DNA from: Fulvimarina manganoxydans
Lineage (GTDB): Bacteria; Pseudomonadota; Alphaproteobacteria; Rhizobiales; Rhizobiaceae
Direction: 5' to 3'
Assembly (NCBI RefSeq): GCF_900176465.1
Contig: NZ_FWXR01000001.1
Location: 248,001-312,000, forward strand
Length of the DNA: 64,000 bases
Below are positions 17,633-27,291 of the stretch, piece by piece (positions within the stretch are counted from its first letter, which is position 1; each line of letters starts with the position of its first letter). A program made the translations under genes and the position numbers. The notes below the pieces were generated by a model. The model searched no databases. It saw only the letters and a list, made by a program, of their open reading frames with translations, and was not told the origin of the DNA.

Positions 17633-18154
17633 ATGCAGCCTGTGTCCCTATCGAGCGAACGCCTTCTCCTTCAGCGTGCACGGCTCGATGACTTCGAGGC
17701 CTATGCGACCCTCTGGTCTCATCCCGAGGTTCTTCGCCACATCGCGCCGGGAGGCTTCACGTCGGAGCGCTTGTTCGAGCGCTTCCTGAAGGCGGAAGGC
17801 TGTTGGAGCTTCTTCGGCTTCGGCTATTTCATGATGCGCCTCAAGGAAACCGGCGAACCGATCGGGCAGATCGGTTTTCAGGAGGCACGGCGCGAGATCG
17901 TTCCATCCATCGCGGGCACGCTCGAAGCCGGTTGGTTGATCCATCCGGATCATCAGGGGCGCGGCTTTGCCGGCGAGGCCGCTCAAGCTCTGTTTGCTTG
18001 GGGCAGCAGGAGGTTTTCCGGTCGACGCGCGACCTGCTTCATCTCACCCGACAATCCGTCCTCGATCCGCATTGCCGAGAAGCTCGGTATGCGACGTCTC
18101 ACAGATACGGCCTATCAAGGCGATCCCGTCATCATTTTCGAGCGCGAGTTATAA
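17633..18154 (+). CDS. GNAT family N-acetyltransferase
   Basis: A 173-residue acetyl-CoA-dependent acetyltransferase of the RimJ/RimL-like group. The N-terminal SSERLLLQRARLDDFEAYA and the acetyl-CoA loop HPDHQGRGFAGEAAQAL (Q/R-x-x-G-x-G/A) are clear, as is the closing NPSSIRIAEKLGM helix. Members modify ribosomal proteins, amino acids or drugs; the substrate cannot be told here. The ATG at 17633 gives the family-like start MQPVSLSSERL, while the frame extends to 17564 with no homologous-looking sequence. Confidence 0.9.
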   Translation: MQPVSLSSERLLLQRARLDDFEAYATLWSHPEVLRHIAPGGFTSERLFERFLKAEGCWSFFGFGYFMMRLKETGEPIGQIGFQEARREIVPSIAGTLEAGWLIHPDHQGRGFAGEAAQALFAWGSRRFSGRRATCFISPDNPSSIRIAEKLGMRRLTDTAYQGDPVIIFEREL

Positions 18155-18267
18155 GTCTGTCACAGACAGCGGAATTTGGCGGCCTGACAAGCCGAGGAAA
18201 GCCGGGCGTTCGATACCCGGCTTCCCCTCTCAGACTCTGTTGGCTCGAGTGACCGAGTCCTTGTCGC

Positions 18268-18867
18268 CTACTCGTCCTTCTTGTGGTCAAGGGCTTCGAG
18301 CCGCTTTTCCATGGCCGCGAGCTGGCGGCGCATGGCATCCAACTCGTCGCTCTCGCGCCCGCCCGCCTGATGGGGGGACGGAGCCTCCTGCGAATCGCGG
18401 GGCATGGTGCCGCCCGCGACAAAAGGATTGAACATCGTCATCGCCTGGCGGAACATTTCGGTGTTGCGGCGCACCTGGGCTTCCATAAGCTCGATCGGCG
18501 TCTTGCCCATGGTCTTGGTCATGGTCTCGCGAAAGACTTCCTGCTCTTTGGCGAAAGCGCTCATGGACTGTTCGAGATAGCTCGGCACCACCATCTGCAT
18601 CTGGTCGCCGTAAAAGCGGATAAGCTGGCGCAGAAAGGAGATCGGCATCAAGGTCTGGCCGCCCTTGTTCTCCTGCTCGAAGATGATCTGGGTCAGAACA
18701 GCATGGGTGATGTCTTCGCCGGTCTTGGCATCCTGAACGACGAATTCCTCGTTGTTCTTGACCATGGTGGCGAGATTTTCGAGCGTCACATAGGTGCTCG
18801 TCCCGGTATTATAGAGCCGACGGTTGGCATATTTCTTGATGACGGTGACGTCGCTGTTCTTGGCCAT
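18268..18867 (-). CDS. phaR: Polyhydroxyalkanoate synthesis repressor PhaR
   Basis: A 199-residue DNA-binding repressor that also binds PHA granules and so links phasin and synthesis genes to polymer level. The N-terminal PHB/PHA accumulation regulator domain is clear: VIKKYANRRLYNTGTSTYVTL, then EFVVQDAKTGEDITHAVLTQII. Two following blocks match the PHB_acc repeats. The C-terminal part has a variable Pro/Ser linker and a short coiled coil (DAMRRQLAAMEKRLEAL). The ATG at 18867 has a GGGAGG site. It is divergent from phaA, with TGC-rich repeats between. Confidence 0.97.
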   Translation of the reverse strand: MAKNSDVTVIKKYANRRLYNTGTSTYVTLENLATMVKNNEEFVVQDAKTGEDITHAVLTQIIFEQENKGGQTLMPISFLRQLIRFYGDQMQMVVPSYLEQSMSAFAKEQEVFRETMTKTMGKTPIELMEAQVRRNTEMFRQAMTMFNPFVAGGTMPRDSQEAPSPHQAGGRESDELDAMRRQLAAMEKRLEALDHKKDE

Positions 18868-19188
18868 GCTTTCGCCTCCCAGAGCAGAACGAGAACGGTG
18901 AGGCGCAGCATCGTCGTTGGATCTTATTGCGCTGCGCAGCATCAGGAGTGGCACAGTTTGCGGTGCATTCCAAACCGAATTCTTCGGCCAAGACAAGCCG
19001 GTGAAGGCGAGGGGGCTTAATCCGGGTGCCGATGCCTGCTTTCCCTGCGCAATCAGCCAGTGATGTCGCATCGGGTGCGATTTGACTTCCCCGAGGGGAA
19101 GCGTCCAAATCCCTTCCCGAGGGTTGCGGGTCTTCCATATTCGCGCCAGCAACCGGGAAACGATAACGAAGATCTAGGGAAGGGCATC
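18868..19188. promoter_or_regulatory. Divergent phaR/phaA control region with TGC-rich repeats
   Basis: 321 bases without a gene. GCGCAGCATC occurs at 18903-18912 and again at 18934-18943, and the second copy overlaps the palindrome GCTGCGCAGC (18931-18940). PhaR of Paracoccus and relatives binds TGC-rich sites of the form CTGC-GCAG, so these are candidate autoregulatory operators close to the phaR start. The phaA side holds its promoter and the AGGGAAGGG ribosome binding site. Confidence 0.5.
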
Positions 19189-20373
19189 ATGAGCAACACC
19201 GAATCGATCGTCATCGCAGGCGCGGCCCGCACCGCCGTCGGCGCCTTCAACGGCGCCTTCGCGACCGTTCCGGCTCACGAGCTAGGCGCGGCGGCGATCA
19301 AGGAAGCCCTGTCTCGCGCCAAGGTCGATCCGAGCGAGGTCGACGAGGTGATCATGGGCCAGATCCTGACCGCCGCGCAGGGGCAGAACCCGGCGCGCCA
19401 GGCCGCCATGATGGCCGGTTGCCCGAAGGAGACGACCGCCTGGGGGCTGAACCAGCTTTGCGGCTCGGGTCTTCGCACGGTGGCCATCGGCATGCAGCAG
19501 ATCGCGCTGGGAGACGCCGACATCATCGTCGCCGGCGGCCAGGAATCCATGTCCCTCGCCCCTCATGCGCAGCATCTGCGAGCGGGCCAGAAGATGGGTG
19601 ATTTGAAGCTCATCGACACCATGCTGAAGGACGGCCTGATGGATGCCTTCAATGGCTACCATATGGGCAACACGGCAGAGAACGTCGCTCGCCAGTGGCA
19701 GCTGACGCGCGAGACCCAGGATGAGTTCGCCGCAAAATCACAGAACAAGGCCCAGGCAGCGCAGGAAGCCGGCAAGTTCCAGGACGAGATCGTCCCCTTC
19801 ACCGTGAAGGGCCGCAAGGGCGACACCGTCGTCGATAAGGACGAATATATCAAATACGACGTCACCGCCGAGAAGATCGGCAAGCTGCGCCCGGCTTTCG
19901 ACAAGGAAGGCACGGTGACGGCCGGCAATGCGTCGGGCATCAATGATGGCGGTTCGGCCGTCGTCTTGATGAAAGAGTCCGAGGCGGCGAAGCGCGGCAT
20001 CACGCCGATGGTGCGCATCGTCTCCTGGGCGACCGCCGGCGTCGATCCGGCGATCATGGGCACCGGCCCGATCCCGGCCTCGCGCAAGGCGCTGAAAAAG
20101 GCCGGCTGGTCGGTCGACGATCTCGATCTCGTGGAAGCGAACGAGGCCTTCGCCGCCCAGGCCTGCGCGGTGAACAAGGATCTCGGCTGGAACCCGGACA
20201 TCGTCAACGTCAATGGCGGCGCGATCGCGATCGGCCATCCGGTCGGCGCGTCGGGCAATCGCATCCTCAACACGCTTCTGTTCGAAATGCAGCGCCGCGG
20301 CGCCAAGAAGGGCCTTGCCACCCTTTGCATCGGCGGCGGCATGGGCGTCGCCATGTGCTTCGAGGCGATGTAA
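19189..20373 (+). CDS. phaA: Acetyl-CoA C-acetyltransferase (beta-ketothiolase)
   Basis: Condenses two acetyl-CoA to acetoacetyl-CoA, the first step of polyhydroxybutyrate synthesis. A 394-residue thiolase. The acylated cysteine is in [10 protein letters not shown] (Cys91), the catalytic His is in [15 protein letters not shown], and the second cysteine is in [10 protein letters not shown]. Length is typical. The ATG at 19189 has an AGGGAAGGG site, while an open extension to 19060 covers the promoter region. It lies in the pha locus with phaR divergent and phaB 1.2 kb downstream. A strong terminator follows the gene. Confidence 0.97.
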   Translation: MSNTESIVIAGAARTAVGAFNGAFATVPAHELGAAAIKEALSRAKVDPSEVDEVIMGQILTAAQGQNPARQAAMMAGCPKETTAWGLNQLCGSGLRTVAIGMQQIALGDADIIVAGGQESMSLAPHAQHLRAGQKMGDLKLIDTMLKDGLMDAFNGYHMGNTAENVARQWQLTRETQDEFAAKSQNKAQAAQEAGKFQDEIVPFTVKGRKGDTVVDKDEYIKYDVTAEKIGKLRPAFDKEGTVTAGNASGINDGGSAVVLMKESEAAKRGITPMVRIVSWATAGVDPAIMGTGPIPASRKALKKAGWSVDDLDLVEANEAFAAQACAVNKDLGWNPDIVNVNGGAIAIGHPVGASGNRILNTLLFEMQRRGAKKGLATLCIGGGMGVAMCFEAM

Positions 20374-20405
20374 GCTTTTGTCGATTGAACGTTAAACGAC
20401 CTCGG

Positions 20406-20434
20406 AAAGCCGCCGCTTGGCGGCTTTCTCCGTT
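20406..20434 (+). terminator. Intrinsic terminator after phaA
   Basis: AAAGCCGCC (20406-20414), loop GCTT, GGCGGCTTT (20419-20427), then CTCCGTTTT. It is 33 bases after the phaA stop and 27 before the patatin gene, so the patatin gene probably has its own promoter or depends on readthrough. Confidence 0.85.
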
Positions 20435-20460
20435 TTAAGGGGACCATGGCATGATGATTC

Positions 20461-21351
20461 ATGGATGACGATATCATCGCTCAGGGCCTTGATCGCGCTG
20501 CCCAAAGGCCGGCCTTTGAACAGCTTGTCTTCTCGGGCGGCGGCACGCGCTGTTTCTGGCATGGCGGCTTTCTGAAGGTCGCCTGCGATCCGCTGCGCCT
20601 GGATCCCGTTCGCGTGACCGGTGCGTCCGGCGGCGCGCTCTCTGCTGCCTGTTTCATCGGCCGGCGCGAGGACAAGCTCCTCAGCGTAATGGGAGCCGCC
20701 TTCGAGGATCTCGACGCCAATGTCAGCCAATCCTTGAACGAGCTTCAGGAAGACGGGCTGACGCCCCATCAACGCATTTATCGTGAAGTCGTGAGCGAGG
20801 TTCTGGATCGCGACGCGATCCAGGCGATCGCCGAAGGCCCGTCCTTCCAGGTCCTGATCGCCCATCCGCCGACGGAGACATGGCCAAAATGGTCGACCTT
20901 CCCGATGATGGCGGCCTATCTCGTCGATCTTGCTCTCCGCTCGACGCCGCATGTGGAATATCCCGAAAAGCTCGGGGCCGATAAGACGCTCGTCGATGCG
21001 CGCCAAGCCGCGCGGGAGGGCAAGCTCGTGGACCTGATCTGCTGCGCGGCCGTCATCCCGCCGGTCTTCAATGTGGAAGGGTGGAAAGGGCGGAAGGTCA
21101 TCGATGGCGGCATGACCTCGAAGGCGCCGATGCCCAAACCCGATATTGGGCGAACGCTGATTCTCCTCACGCGACGTTTCCGCAACCTGCCGAACGACGC
21201 GCGGCGCCTTTACGTCCAGCCGTCGGAGGCCGTTCCGGCTGACAAGATCGACTTCACGGACCGCCAGAAAATCGAGGCGACCTGGGCGGCTGGGGAGGCC
21301 GATGCGGAAAATTTCCTGGCTAAGAACGATGGTGCAATGCACTCGGTCTAG
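20461..21351 (+). CDS. Patatin-like phospholipase domain protein
   Basis: A 296-residue serine lipid hydrolase of the patatin family. The oxyanion loop SGGGTRCFWHGG (about 25-36), the nucleophile Ser56 in GASGG and the catalytic Asp215 in VIDGGMTSKAP make a complete Ser-Asp dyad. No signal peptide is present, so it should be cytoplasmic. It sits between phaA and phaB; some patatin-like proteins are found on PHA granules or hydrolyse short-chain esters, so a role with the polymer or granule membrane is possible but unproved. A terminator separates it from phaA. Confidence 0.9.
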   Translation: MDDDIIAQGLDRAAQRPAFEQLVFSGGGTRCFWHGGFLKVACDPLRLDPVRVTGASGGALSAACFIGRREDKLLSVMGAAFEDLDANVSQSLNELQEDGLTPHQRIYREVVSEVLDRDAIQAIAEGPSFQVLIAHPPTETWPKWSTFPMMAAYLVDLALRSTPHVEYPEKLGADKTLVDARQAAREGKLVDLICCAAVIPPVFNVEGWKGRKVIDGGMTSKAPMPKPDIGRTLILLTRRFRNLPNDARRLYVQPSEAVPADKIDFTDRQKIEATWAAGEADAENFLAKNDGAMHSV

Positions 21352-21560
21352 TCAGCCGGTCATCTCGGCCCTACCGTTTCCCGCATGCCGTTGGGCGGTT
21401 CGAATGCCATTTCGAGCAAAGCGCGGCGTAACGGGGCAAGACGATTGCAAGGTGGCTCCCCGCTGCCGGATCATCGAGCCTGACAGACCAAGGCACCGGA
21501 TGCCCGTCCGGAGCGAAACTCGGACCCCTATCCGGGCAGTTCAAGCGGAGGACAATCTTC

Positions 21561-22286
21561 ATGGGACGTATCGCCATCGTCACCGGCGGAACCCGCGGCA
21601 TCGGCGCCGCCATCTCGAAGGCGCTCAAGGAGGCCGGCCATACGGTGGCGGCCACCTATGCCGGCAATGACGAGAAGGCGAATGCCTTCAAGGAGGCAAC
21701 GGGTATAGCCGTCTATAAATGGGATGTCGGCTCCTTCGAGTCCTGCTCGGAAGGCATTAAGAAGGTCGAGAGCGAGCTCGGACCGGTCGAGATTCTGGTC
21801 AACAATGCCGGCATCACCCGCGACGCGCCCTTCCATAAGATGACCGCCGAGCAGTGGAAAGAGGTGATCGACACCAATCTGTCGGGCCTTTTCAACATGA
21901 CGCGTCCGGTCTGGGACGGCATGCGCGAGCGCAATTTCGGCCGCATCATCTCGATCTCGTCGATCAACGGCCAGAAGGGGCAGTTCGCTCAGGCCAATTA
22001 CGCGGCTGCCAAGGCCGGCGATATCGGCTTCACCAAGGCGCTCGCCCAAGAAGGCGCCCGCAAAGGCATCACGGTGAACGTGGTCTGCCCCGGCTATATC
22101 AACACCGAGATGATGAGCACCATTCCAGACAAGGTGATGAATGAGGTCATCCTGCCGCAGATCCCGGTTGGGCGCCTTGGCGAGGCCGAGGAGATCGCCC
22201 GCTGCGTCGTCTTCCTGGCCTCCGACGATGCCGGCTTCATCACCGGATCGACCCTTTCGGCCAATGGCGGCCAGTACATGATCTAA
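21561..22286 (+). CDS. phaB: Acetoacetyl-CoA reductase
   Basis: NADPH-dependent short-chain dehydrogenase that makes (R)-3-hydroxybutyryl-CoA, the monomer of PHB. 241 residues. The Rossmann motif TGGTRGIG is at 8-15 and NNAG at 81-84. The catalytic Ser in SISSINGQ, Tyr147 and Lys151 (NYAAAK) are all present. The GQFAQANYAAAKAG stretch is characteristic of PhaB rather than FabG. A GCGGAGGA site precedes the start. It shares the locus with phaA and phaR; the synthase phaC is not in this window. Confidence 0.96.
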   Translation: MGRIAIVTGGTRGIGAAISKALKEAGHTVAATYAGNDEKANAFKEATGIAVYKWDVGSFESCSEGIKKVESELGPVEILVNNAGITRDAPFHKMTAEQWKEVIDTNLSGLFNMTRPVWDGMRERNFGRIISISSINGQKGQFAQANYAAAKAGDIGFTKALAQEGARKGITVNVVCPGYINTEMMSTIPDKVMNEVILPQIPVGRLGEAEEIARCVVFLASDDAGFITGSTLSANGGQYMI

Positions 22287-22368
22287 TTGGCTTCTGAAGA
22301 AGACCGGCTGAGCCTTTAGGCGGGCGTCTTTCGGGGCCTTAAATCGGAATAGTGAGACAGAGTGCAGT

Positions 22369-22396
22369 GGCGCGCGAACAATCCGGTTCGCGCGCC
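22369..22396. terminator. Hairpin between convergent phaB and exporter genes
   Basis: GGCGCGCGAA (22369-22378) pairs with TTCGCGCGCC (22387-22396) around an 8-base loop. It is 14 bases past the exporter stop and 82 bases past the phaB stop. T-runs are weak on both sides. Candidate bidirectional terminator. Confidence 0.6.
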
Positions 22397-22410
22397 GCTG
22401 GTTTATCCGA

Positions 22411-23682
22411 TCACTCGGCCGCTTCGTCCTTGACGATCTCCGTGCCGCGCCGCCGATGACGCCGCTGGAAGAGCGAACCGTCGGCCAGGGTGGCGCAGAT
22501 CGTCGAAAGCGTGGCGAGGATCGCAAAGCCGATCAGCAGCGGCACGATCGAACCGTCATAGAAGGAGCCGAGAACGGCGCCGAAGAGCCCGCCGCCGAAG
22601 GTCTGCATGAAGCCGAGGACCGAGGAGGCCGTGCCCGCCACATGGCCGAGCGGGTCCATGGCGAGCGAGTTGAAATTCGTCCCGATGAAGCCGAACAGAC
22701 AGAAGTTGATCGTCATGACCGGCACGAAGAACCAGATCGGCGTCGCCCCGCCCAGCTGATAAGCGACGACCCCATGAAAGAGGGCGAGCCCTAGAAAGGC
22801 GAGCAGCGCCGTATGTGAGAGGCGCCGCATGCCGAAGCGCTCCACCAGCCTCGAATTGAGGAAGGAGGCGAGCGCCATGAACACCGCCGTCAGCGAGAAG
22901 ACGAGAGTGAAATAGGGGCCGAGACCGTAGGTCTGCGTATAGATCTGTTCGGCCTGATTGATGAAGCCGAACAGGACGCCGAAGATCAGCGATGTCGCGA
23001 CCGTGTAGCCGAAGGCGACGCGGTTGGTGAGCACGATTCGGAACGCTTCGAAAATCCGCTTACCGGTCAGCTCACGCTTATCTTTCGGATGCAGCGTTTC
23101 AGGCAACCGAACATAGGCCCAGATGCCGACAGCGATCGCGAACAGACCGACGACGATGAAGATTTCGCGCCAGGTGCCGAACAGCATGATGCCTTGGCCG
23201 ATGTTGGGCGCGATGACCGGGATCGCCATGAACACCATCATGACAAGCGACATGACGCTCGCCATGCGTCGCCCGCCAAAGCAGTCGCGCACGACCGAGA
23301 TCGCGATGACGCGCGTCGCCGCCGCGCCGATCCCCTGAATGGCTCGAAGCGCCAACAGGACCTCGAAGCTCGGCACGAAGGTCGAGACGAGGGCGGTCAC
23401 GATATAGATCGCAAGACCGGCGAGGAGGATGGGCCGTCGTCCGAAGCGGTCCGACAGAGGGCCGAACAGAAGCTGTGCGCCACCGAAGCCGAGAAGATAG
23501 GCCGTGATGACGAGTTGGCGTTGATTCTCGTCGGAGACGCCAAGGGCCGTGCCGATATCCTGGAGGGCCGGAATGAAGATGTCGATGGCAGCCGCGTTCA
23601 GCGCCATCAGGCTGGCGATCAGGGTGACGAGCTCCCAATAGGGAAGGCCTCGCGTTTCGGCATGCGGCGACGCGTCGGACAT
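22411..23682 (-). CDS. Bcr/CflA-type multidrug efflux MFS transporter
   Basis: A 423-residue, 12-helix major facilitator of the DHA1 group. The N-terminal NAAAIDIFIPALQDIG and QLLFGPLSDRFGRRPILLAG (the conserved MFS loop 2-3 motif) are typical of Bcr/CflA proteins, which export chloramphenicol, bicyclomycin, sulfonamides or small peptides by proton antiport. A basic, short C-terminal tail (RRHRRRGTEI) ends the protein. The substrate is not predictable. Single gene, convergent with phaB. Confidence 0.92.
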   Translation of the reverse strand: MSDASPHAETRGLPYWELVTLIASLMALNAAAIDIFIPALQDIGTALGVSDENQRQLVITAYLLGFGGAQLLFGPLSDRFGRRPILLAGLAIYIVTALVSTFVPSFEVLLALRAIQGIGAAATRVIAISVVRDCFGGRRMASVMSLVMMVFMAIPVIAPNIGQGIMLFGTWREIFIVVGLFAIAVGIWAYVRLPETLHPKDKRELTGKRIFEAFRIVLTNRVAFGYTVATSLIFGVLFGFINQAEQIYTQTYGLGPYFTLVFSLTAVFMALASFLNSRLVERFGMRRLSHTALLAFLGLALFHGVVAYQLGGATPIWFFVPVMTINFCLFGFIGTNFNSLAMDPLGHVAGTASSVLGFMQTFGGGLFGAVLGSFYDGSIVPLLIGFAILATLSTICATLADGSLFQRRHRRRGTEIVKDEAAE

Positions 23683-23996
23683 GATTCGGCTTTCACTGGT
23701 TTCCCAAGCGCCATGCCGTGCGCGGACACCGGCAGACGCTACAGGTCATATGAGAGGTCGCATCGAACAGGAAGGACGCGGCTGACGCGCGATCGATCCA
23801 ATGCTGTAACGTCTGTTAATTGTTCGCAGGTGCGAAAAACGCAAGCCCTTACCGACGTTGCCCGCCACAACATTGCGTCAACGGCTATTCAACGACAAAG
23901 GCCCGCGGCGAGGCGGGCCCTTGAAGAATGCGACGCTCGACCGGTCCATAAGCGCTGAAGCCGATCTTGTCGCCAATCCGATGGTCGGGAAAGAAA
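23683..23996. other. Gene-less stretch between the exporter and grxD
   Basis: 314 bases. It holds the exporter promoter on its left side and the grxD terminator (23900-23919) on its right. The middle is AT-richer than the neighbours. No small gene was recognised. Confidence 0.6.
23896..23919 (-). terminator. Intrinsic terminator of the purL-bolA-grxD run
   Basis: On the minus strand a GGCCCGC/GCGGGCC stem (23900-23906 with 23913-23919) is followed by TTTGTCGTTG. It lies about 80 bases after the grxD stop. The T-run is short, so strength is moderate. Confidence 0.65.
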
Positions 23997-24344
23997 TCAG
24001 CCGTTCGCGGCGGCCGGCGCGGCCGTTGCGATCCCGTGCTCTTCGAAGAAACCCTTCAACTCACCGGCCTGGAACATCTCCCGCATGATATCGCAGCCGC
24101 CGACGAACTCGCCCTTCACATAGATCTGGGGAATGGTCGGCCAGTCGCCATATTCCTTAATCCCCTGGCGGAGATCGTCGGAAGTGAGCACGTTCACGCC
24201 CTTATATTCGACACCTAGATAGTCGAGGATCTGCACGACCTGTCCGGAAAAGCCGCATTGCGGGAAAGCCGGCGTGCCCTTCATGAAGACCACGACGTCG
24301 TTCGTCTTCACTTCGTTGTCGATCCAGTCCTGAATTCCGCTCAT
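23997..24344 (-). CDS. grxD: Monothiol glutaredoxin, Grx4 family
   Basis: A 115-residue CGFS-type glutaredoxin that binds a [2Fe-2S] cluster with glutathione and delivers it, usually with BolA, for iron-sulfur assembly and iron sensing. The active-site Cys30 lies in FPQCGFSGQ, followed by the GSH-binding YGDWPTIPQIYVKGEFVGG. Full length. It sits downstream of bolA with one small gene between, the usual pairing of partners that physically interact. There is an Ala-rich C-terminal tail. Confidence 0.97.
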   Translation of the reverse strand: MSGIQDWIDNEVKTNDVVVFMKGTPAFPQCGFSGQVVQILDYLGVEYKGVNVLTSDDLRQGIKEYGDWPTIPQIYVKGEFVGGCDIMREMFQAGELKGFFEEHGIATAAPAAANG

Positions 24345-24413
24345 GTCATCGATCCTTTTCTCGTCAGCCTGAAAGCCGCTGGCCGGCTGTTTCGCGTCGG
24401 CCGATAAAGGCCT

Positions 24414-24632
24414 TCAGGCCTGTTCCAATTTGGCGATCCGCGCATCGTGGGAGATGAGCCCGCCCCGTGTCTCAGCCAGGAAATAGGCAATTCCGGAGAC
24501 GGCGTTTTCAAGCGAATCAAGCCGTTCGTTCACCACATCGAAGCGGGAATTCATCTCGCTCCTGAGGTCGTTGATCTCGCCACGCATAATGCGAAGCTGT
24601 TCGAGAACCAGATTGCCGACTTCGTCCGTCAT
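24414..24632 (-). CDS. Small coiled-coil protein of unknown function
   Basis: A 72-residue acidic protein (MTDEVGNLVLEQLRIMRGEI...) made of heptad-like helices: LRIMRGEINDLRSEM, FDVVNERLDSLENAV and a closing ARIAKLEQ. Similar short proteins occur in many Rhizobiales without known function. The ATG at 24632 is 8 bases from a GAGG site; a GTG at 24641 is too close to that site. It lies between bolA and grxD on the same strand. No enzymatic motif is visible. Confidence 0.75.
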   Translation of the reverse strand: MTDEVGNLVLEQLRIMRGEINDLRSEMNSRFDVVNERLDSLENAVSGIAYFLAETRGGLISHDARIAKLEQA

Positions 24633-24726
24633 GGGTGTCACCTCGCTTCGAATGGATCACACGTCCAGATGTGAAATCATAACCTGACCGAGGTCTTCTT
24701 CGAAAGCTCAGCTTTCAACGCGCCAT

Positions 24727-24963
24727 TCAGCTTGCCGGGGCACTCGTCTGCAGCGCGAGCGCGTGGAGTTCGCCGCCCATATTCCCTTGAAGAGCCTTAT
24801 AGACCATCTGGTGCTGCTGCACACGCGACTTGCCCCGAAAGCTCTCGGAGACGATCTCGGCGGCATAGTGGTCGCCGTCGCCCGCCAGATCGCGGATCGT
24901 CACCGACGCATCGGGGATGGCCTCCTTGATCATGCGTTCGATGTCGGTGGCATTCATCGGCAT
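24727..24963 (-). CDS. bolA: BolA family protein
   Basis: A 78-residue BolA/YrbA-type protein. The fold's signature HYAAEIVSESFRGKSRVQQHQMVYKAL is present, with the conserved HQMVY helix and a His that can help bind the Fe-S cluster shared with the CGFS glutaredoxin. It lacks the long C-terminal tail of E. coli BolA. A GGGAGAG site precedes the ATG at 24963. It lies between purL and grxD, the standard alphaproteobacterial order, supporting a BolA-Grx4 partnership in iron-sulfur or iron homeostasis. Confidence 0.95.
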   Translation of the reverse strand: MPMNATDIERMIKEAIPDASVTIRDLAGDGDHYAAEIVSESFRGKSRVQQHQMVYKALQGNMGGELHALALQTSAPAS

Positions 24964-25065
24964 CGTGTCAGCTCTCCCCAGTTTTCTTGGTCTCGTTTGG
25001 TCGAAGATAGGCGTCGCACGCCCGATCCGCAATCGAGCGTGCTCGCCAAGTCATGCGAGGCTATC

Positions 25066-27291
25066 TCAGGCTGCGGCGGCCGGCTCGATGATCTCGCCGG
25101 ACATGAAGGCCGGGAACCAGCTTTCATGGGCGCGCGTCAGATCGGCGACGGGGCGATTGATCAAGCCTTCGACATTAAAACGCTCGCCGCCGACGGTGCC
25201 GAGTTTGCGGAGGGGCACGCCTTCGGCTTTGGCCGCTGCCTCGACGGCGTCCATGTCGCCGGCCTTGAGGGCGATGACGTAGCGGGCCTGATCCTCGCCG
25301 AAAAGCCGGGCATGGGCGGGGCCGTCCCCGACGGACACGCGCATGCCGAGGCCTGACGCCATGCTCATTTCCGCGAGCGCGATGGCGAGCCCGCCATCGG
25401 AGAGATCATGGCAGCCCTCGACGGTCCCCCGACGGATGAGGCCGCGAACGAAATCGCCGTGGCGCTTCTCCTTATCAAGGTCGACCGGCGGCGGCGCGCC
25501 TTCCTCACGGCCTTCGATCTCGCGCAAGAAAACGGAGGCGCCGAGATGGGTGCCGTCGCCGCCGACGAGGACAAGGACATCGCCCTCCGCGATGCGGCCG
25601 ATGCCAGCAGTCTTGGTGCGATCCTCAATGAGCCCGACGCCGCCAATGGTGGGGGTCGGCAGGATCGCCTGGCCGAAGGTCTCGTTGTAAAGCGAGACAT
25701 TGCCCGAGACGATCGGGAAGGCGAGCGCCGAACAGGCCGCGCCGATGCCTTCGATCGCCTTGACGAAGACGCCCATCAGCTCCGGCTTTTCCGGATTGCC
25801 GAAATTAAGATTGTCGGTCGCTGCCAGCGGCTCGGCGCCGACGGCGGTCAGATTGCGCCAGCATTCGGCAACCGCCTGAGCCCCGCCGCGATAGGGGTCG
25901 GCATCGCAATAGCGCGGGGTGACGTCGGACGAGAAGGCGAGCGCCTTCGTCGGGTGCCCATCGACGCGCACGACGCCGGCATCGCCCCCGGGCCGCTGGA
26001 GGCTGTTGCCCTGGATCAGCGTGTCATATTGCTCGAAGACCCAGCGGCGGGAGGAAAGGTCGGGGGAGCCCAGGAGCTTGACGAGCGCCTCGCCATAATC
26101 GGCCGGCTCGCCGATCTCCTCGGCCTGGATCTCAGGCCTCGATTCGGGCGCGGTCCAGGGGCGGTCATATTCCGGCGCCTCGTCGCCCAGTTCCTTGATC
26201 GGCAGGTTCGCGACTTCCCGGCCTTCCCAGAGAATGCGGAAGCGCTTGTCGTCTGTGGTGCGCCCGACGATCGCGAAGTCGAGGCCCCATTTCACAAAGA
26301 GAGCCTCCGCTTCCTCGCGCTTGTCCGGGCGCAGAACCATGAGCATTCGCTCCTGACTTTCCGAGAGCATCATCTCATAGGCGGTCATCTTCGCCTCGCG
26401 CACCGGCACGGTATCGAGATCGAGCTCGATGCCGAGATCGCCCTTGGCGCCCATTTCAACCGCCGAGCAGGTCAGGCCCGCCGCGCCCATGTCCTGGATG
26501 GCGATGACGGCGCCGGTCTGCATGAGTTCGAGACAGGCTTCGAGCAGGCATTTTTCGGTGAAGGGGTCGCCGACCTGGACGGTCGGGCGCTTCTCCTCGA
26601 TGGTCTCGTCAAATTCGGCCGAGGCCATGGTCGCGCCGCCGACGCCGTCGCGGCCGGTCTTGGCGCCGAGATAGACGACCGGCAGGCCGACGCCTTCGGC
26701 TTTCGAGTAGAAGATGGCGTCGGTCTTGGCGAGACCGGCCGCAAAGGCGTTGACCAGGCAATTTCCGTTGTAGCGCTTGTGGAAATTGACCTCGCCGCCG
26801 ACAGTCGGCACGCCGAAGGAGTTGCCATAACCGCCGACGCCGGCGACGACACCGGCGACGAGATGGCGGGTCTTGGGATGATCCGGCTCGCCGAAGCGCA
26901 GCGCGTTCATCGCCGCGATGGGGCGCGCGCCCATGGTGAAGACATCGCGAAGGATGCCGCCAACGCCCGTCGCTGCGCCCTGATAGGGCTCGATATAGGA
27001 TGGATGGTTGTGGCTCTCCATCTTGAAGACCACGCAAAGCCCGTCGCCGATATCGACGACGCCGGCATTCTCGCCCGGCCCCTGGATGACCCGCTCGCCT
27101 TTCGTCGGCAATGTCCTCAGCCAGCGCTTGGACGACTTGTAGGAACAATGCTCGTTCCACATGGCCGAGAAGATGCCGAGTTCGGTGAGCGTCGGTTCGC
27201 GGCCGATGAGCGCGAGGACGCGCTCATATTCGTCCGGTTTGAGGCCATGGGCGGCGACGAGGTCCGGGGTGATCGCGGGCTCAAGGGTCAT
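25066..27291 (-). CDS. purL: Phosphoribosylformylglycinamidine synthase subunit PurL
   Basis: Fourth step of purine synthesis: ATP- and glutamine-dependent conversion of FGAR to FGAM, acting with PurQ and PurS. The 741-residue length is that of the small (three-subunit) type. The ATP/Mg-binding [20 protein letters not shown], the NEHCSYKSS segment and the second-half [14 protein letters not shown] are present. The ATG at 27291 gives [12 protein letters not shown]. The frame extends to 27318 but without conserved sequence. purQ and purS are not in the window. It starts the purL-bolA-grxD group. Confidence 0.98.
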   Translation of the reverse strand: MTLEPAITPDLVAAHGLKPDEYERVLALIGREPTLTELGIFSAMWNEHCSYKSSKRWLRTLPTKGERVIQGPGENAGVVDIGDGLCVVFKMESHNHPSYIEPYQGAATGVGGILRDVFTMGARPIAAMNALRFGEPDHPKTRHLVAGVVAGVGGYGNSFGVPTVGGEVNFHKRYNGNCLVNAFAAGLAKTDAIFYSKAEGVGLPVVYLGAKTGRDGVGGATMASAEFDETIEEKRPTVQVGDPFTEKCLLEACLELMQTGAVIAIQDMGAAGLTCSAVEMGAKGDLGIELDLDTVPVREAKMTAYEMMLSESQERMLMVLRPDKREEAEALFVKWGLDFAIVGRTTDDKRFRILWEGREVANLPIKELGDEAPEYDRPWTAPESRPEIQAEEIGEPADYGEALVKLLGSPDLSSRRWVFEQYDTLIQGNSLQRPGGDAGVVRVDGHPTKALAFSSDVTPRYCDADPYRGGAQAVAECWRNLTAVGAEPLAATDNLNFGNPEKPELMGVFVKAIEGIGAACSALAFPIVSGNVSLYNETFGQAILPTPTIGGVGLIEDRTKTAGIGRIAEGDVLVLVGGDGTHLGASVFLREIEGREEGAPPPVDLDKEKRHGDFVRGLIRRGTVEGCHDLSDGGLAIALAEMSMASGLGMRVSVGDGPAHARLFGEDQARYVIALKAGDMDAVEAAAKAEGVPLRKLGTVGGERFNVEGLINRPVADLTRAHESWFPAFMSGEIIEPAAAA

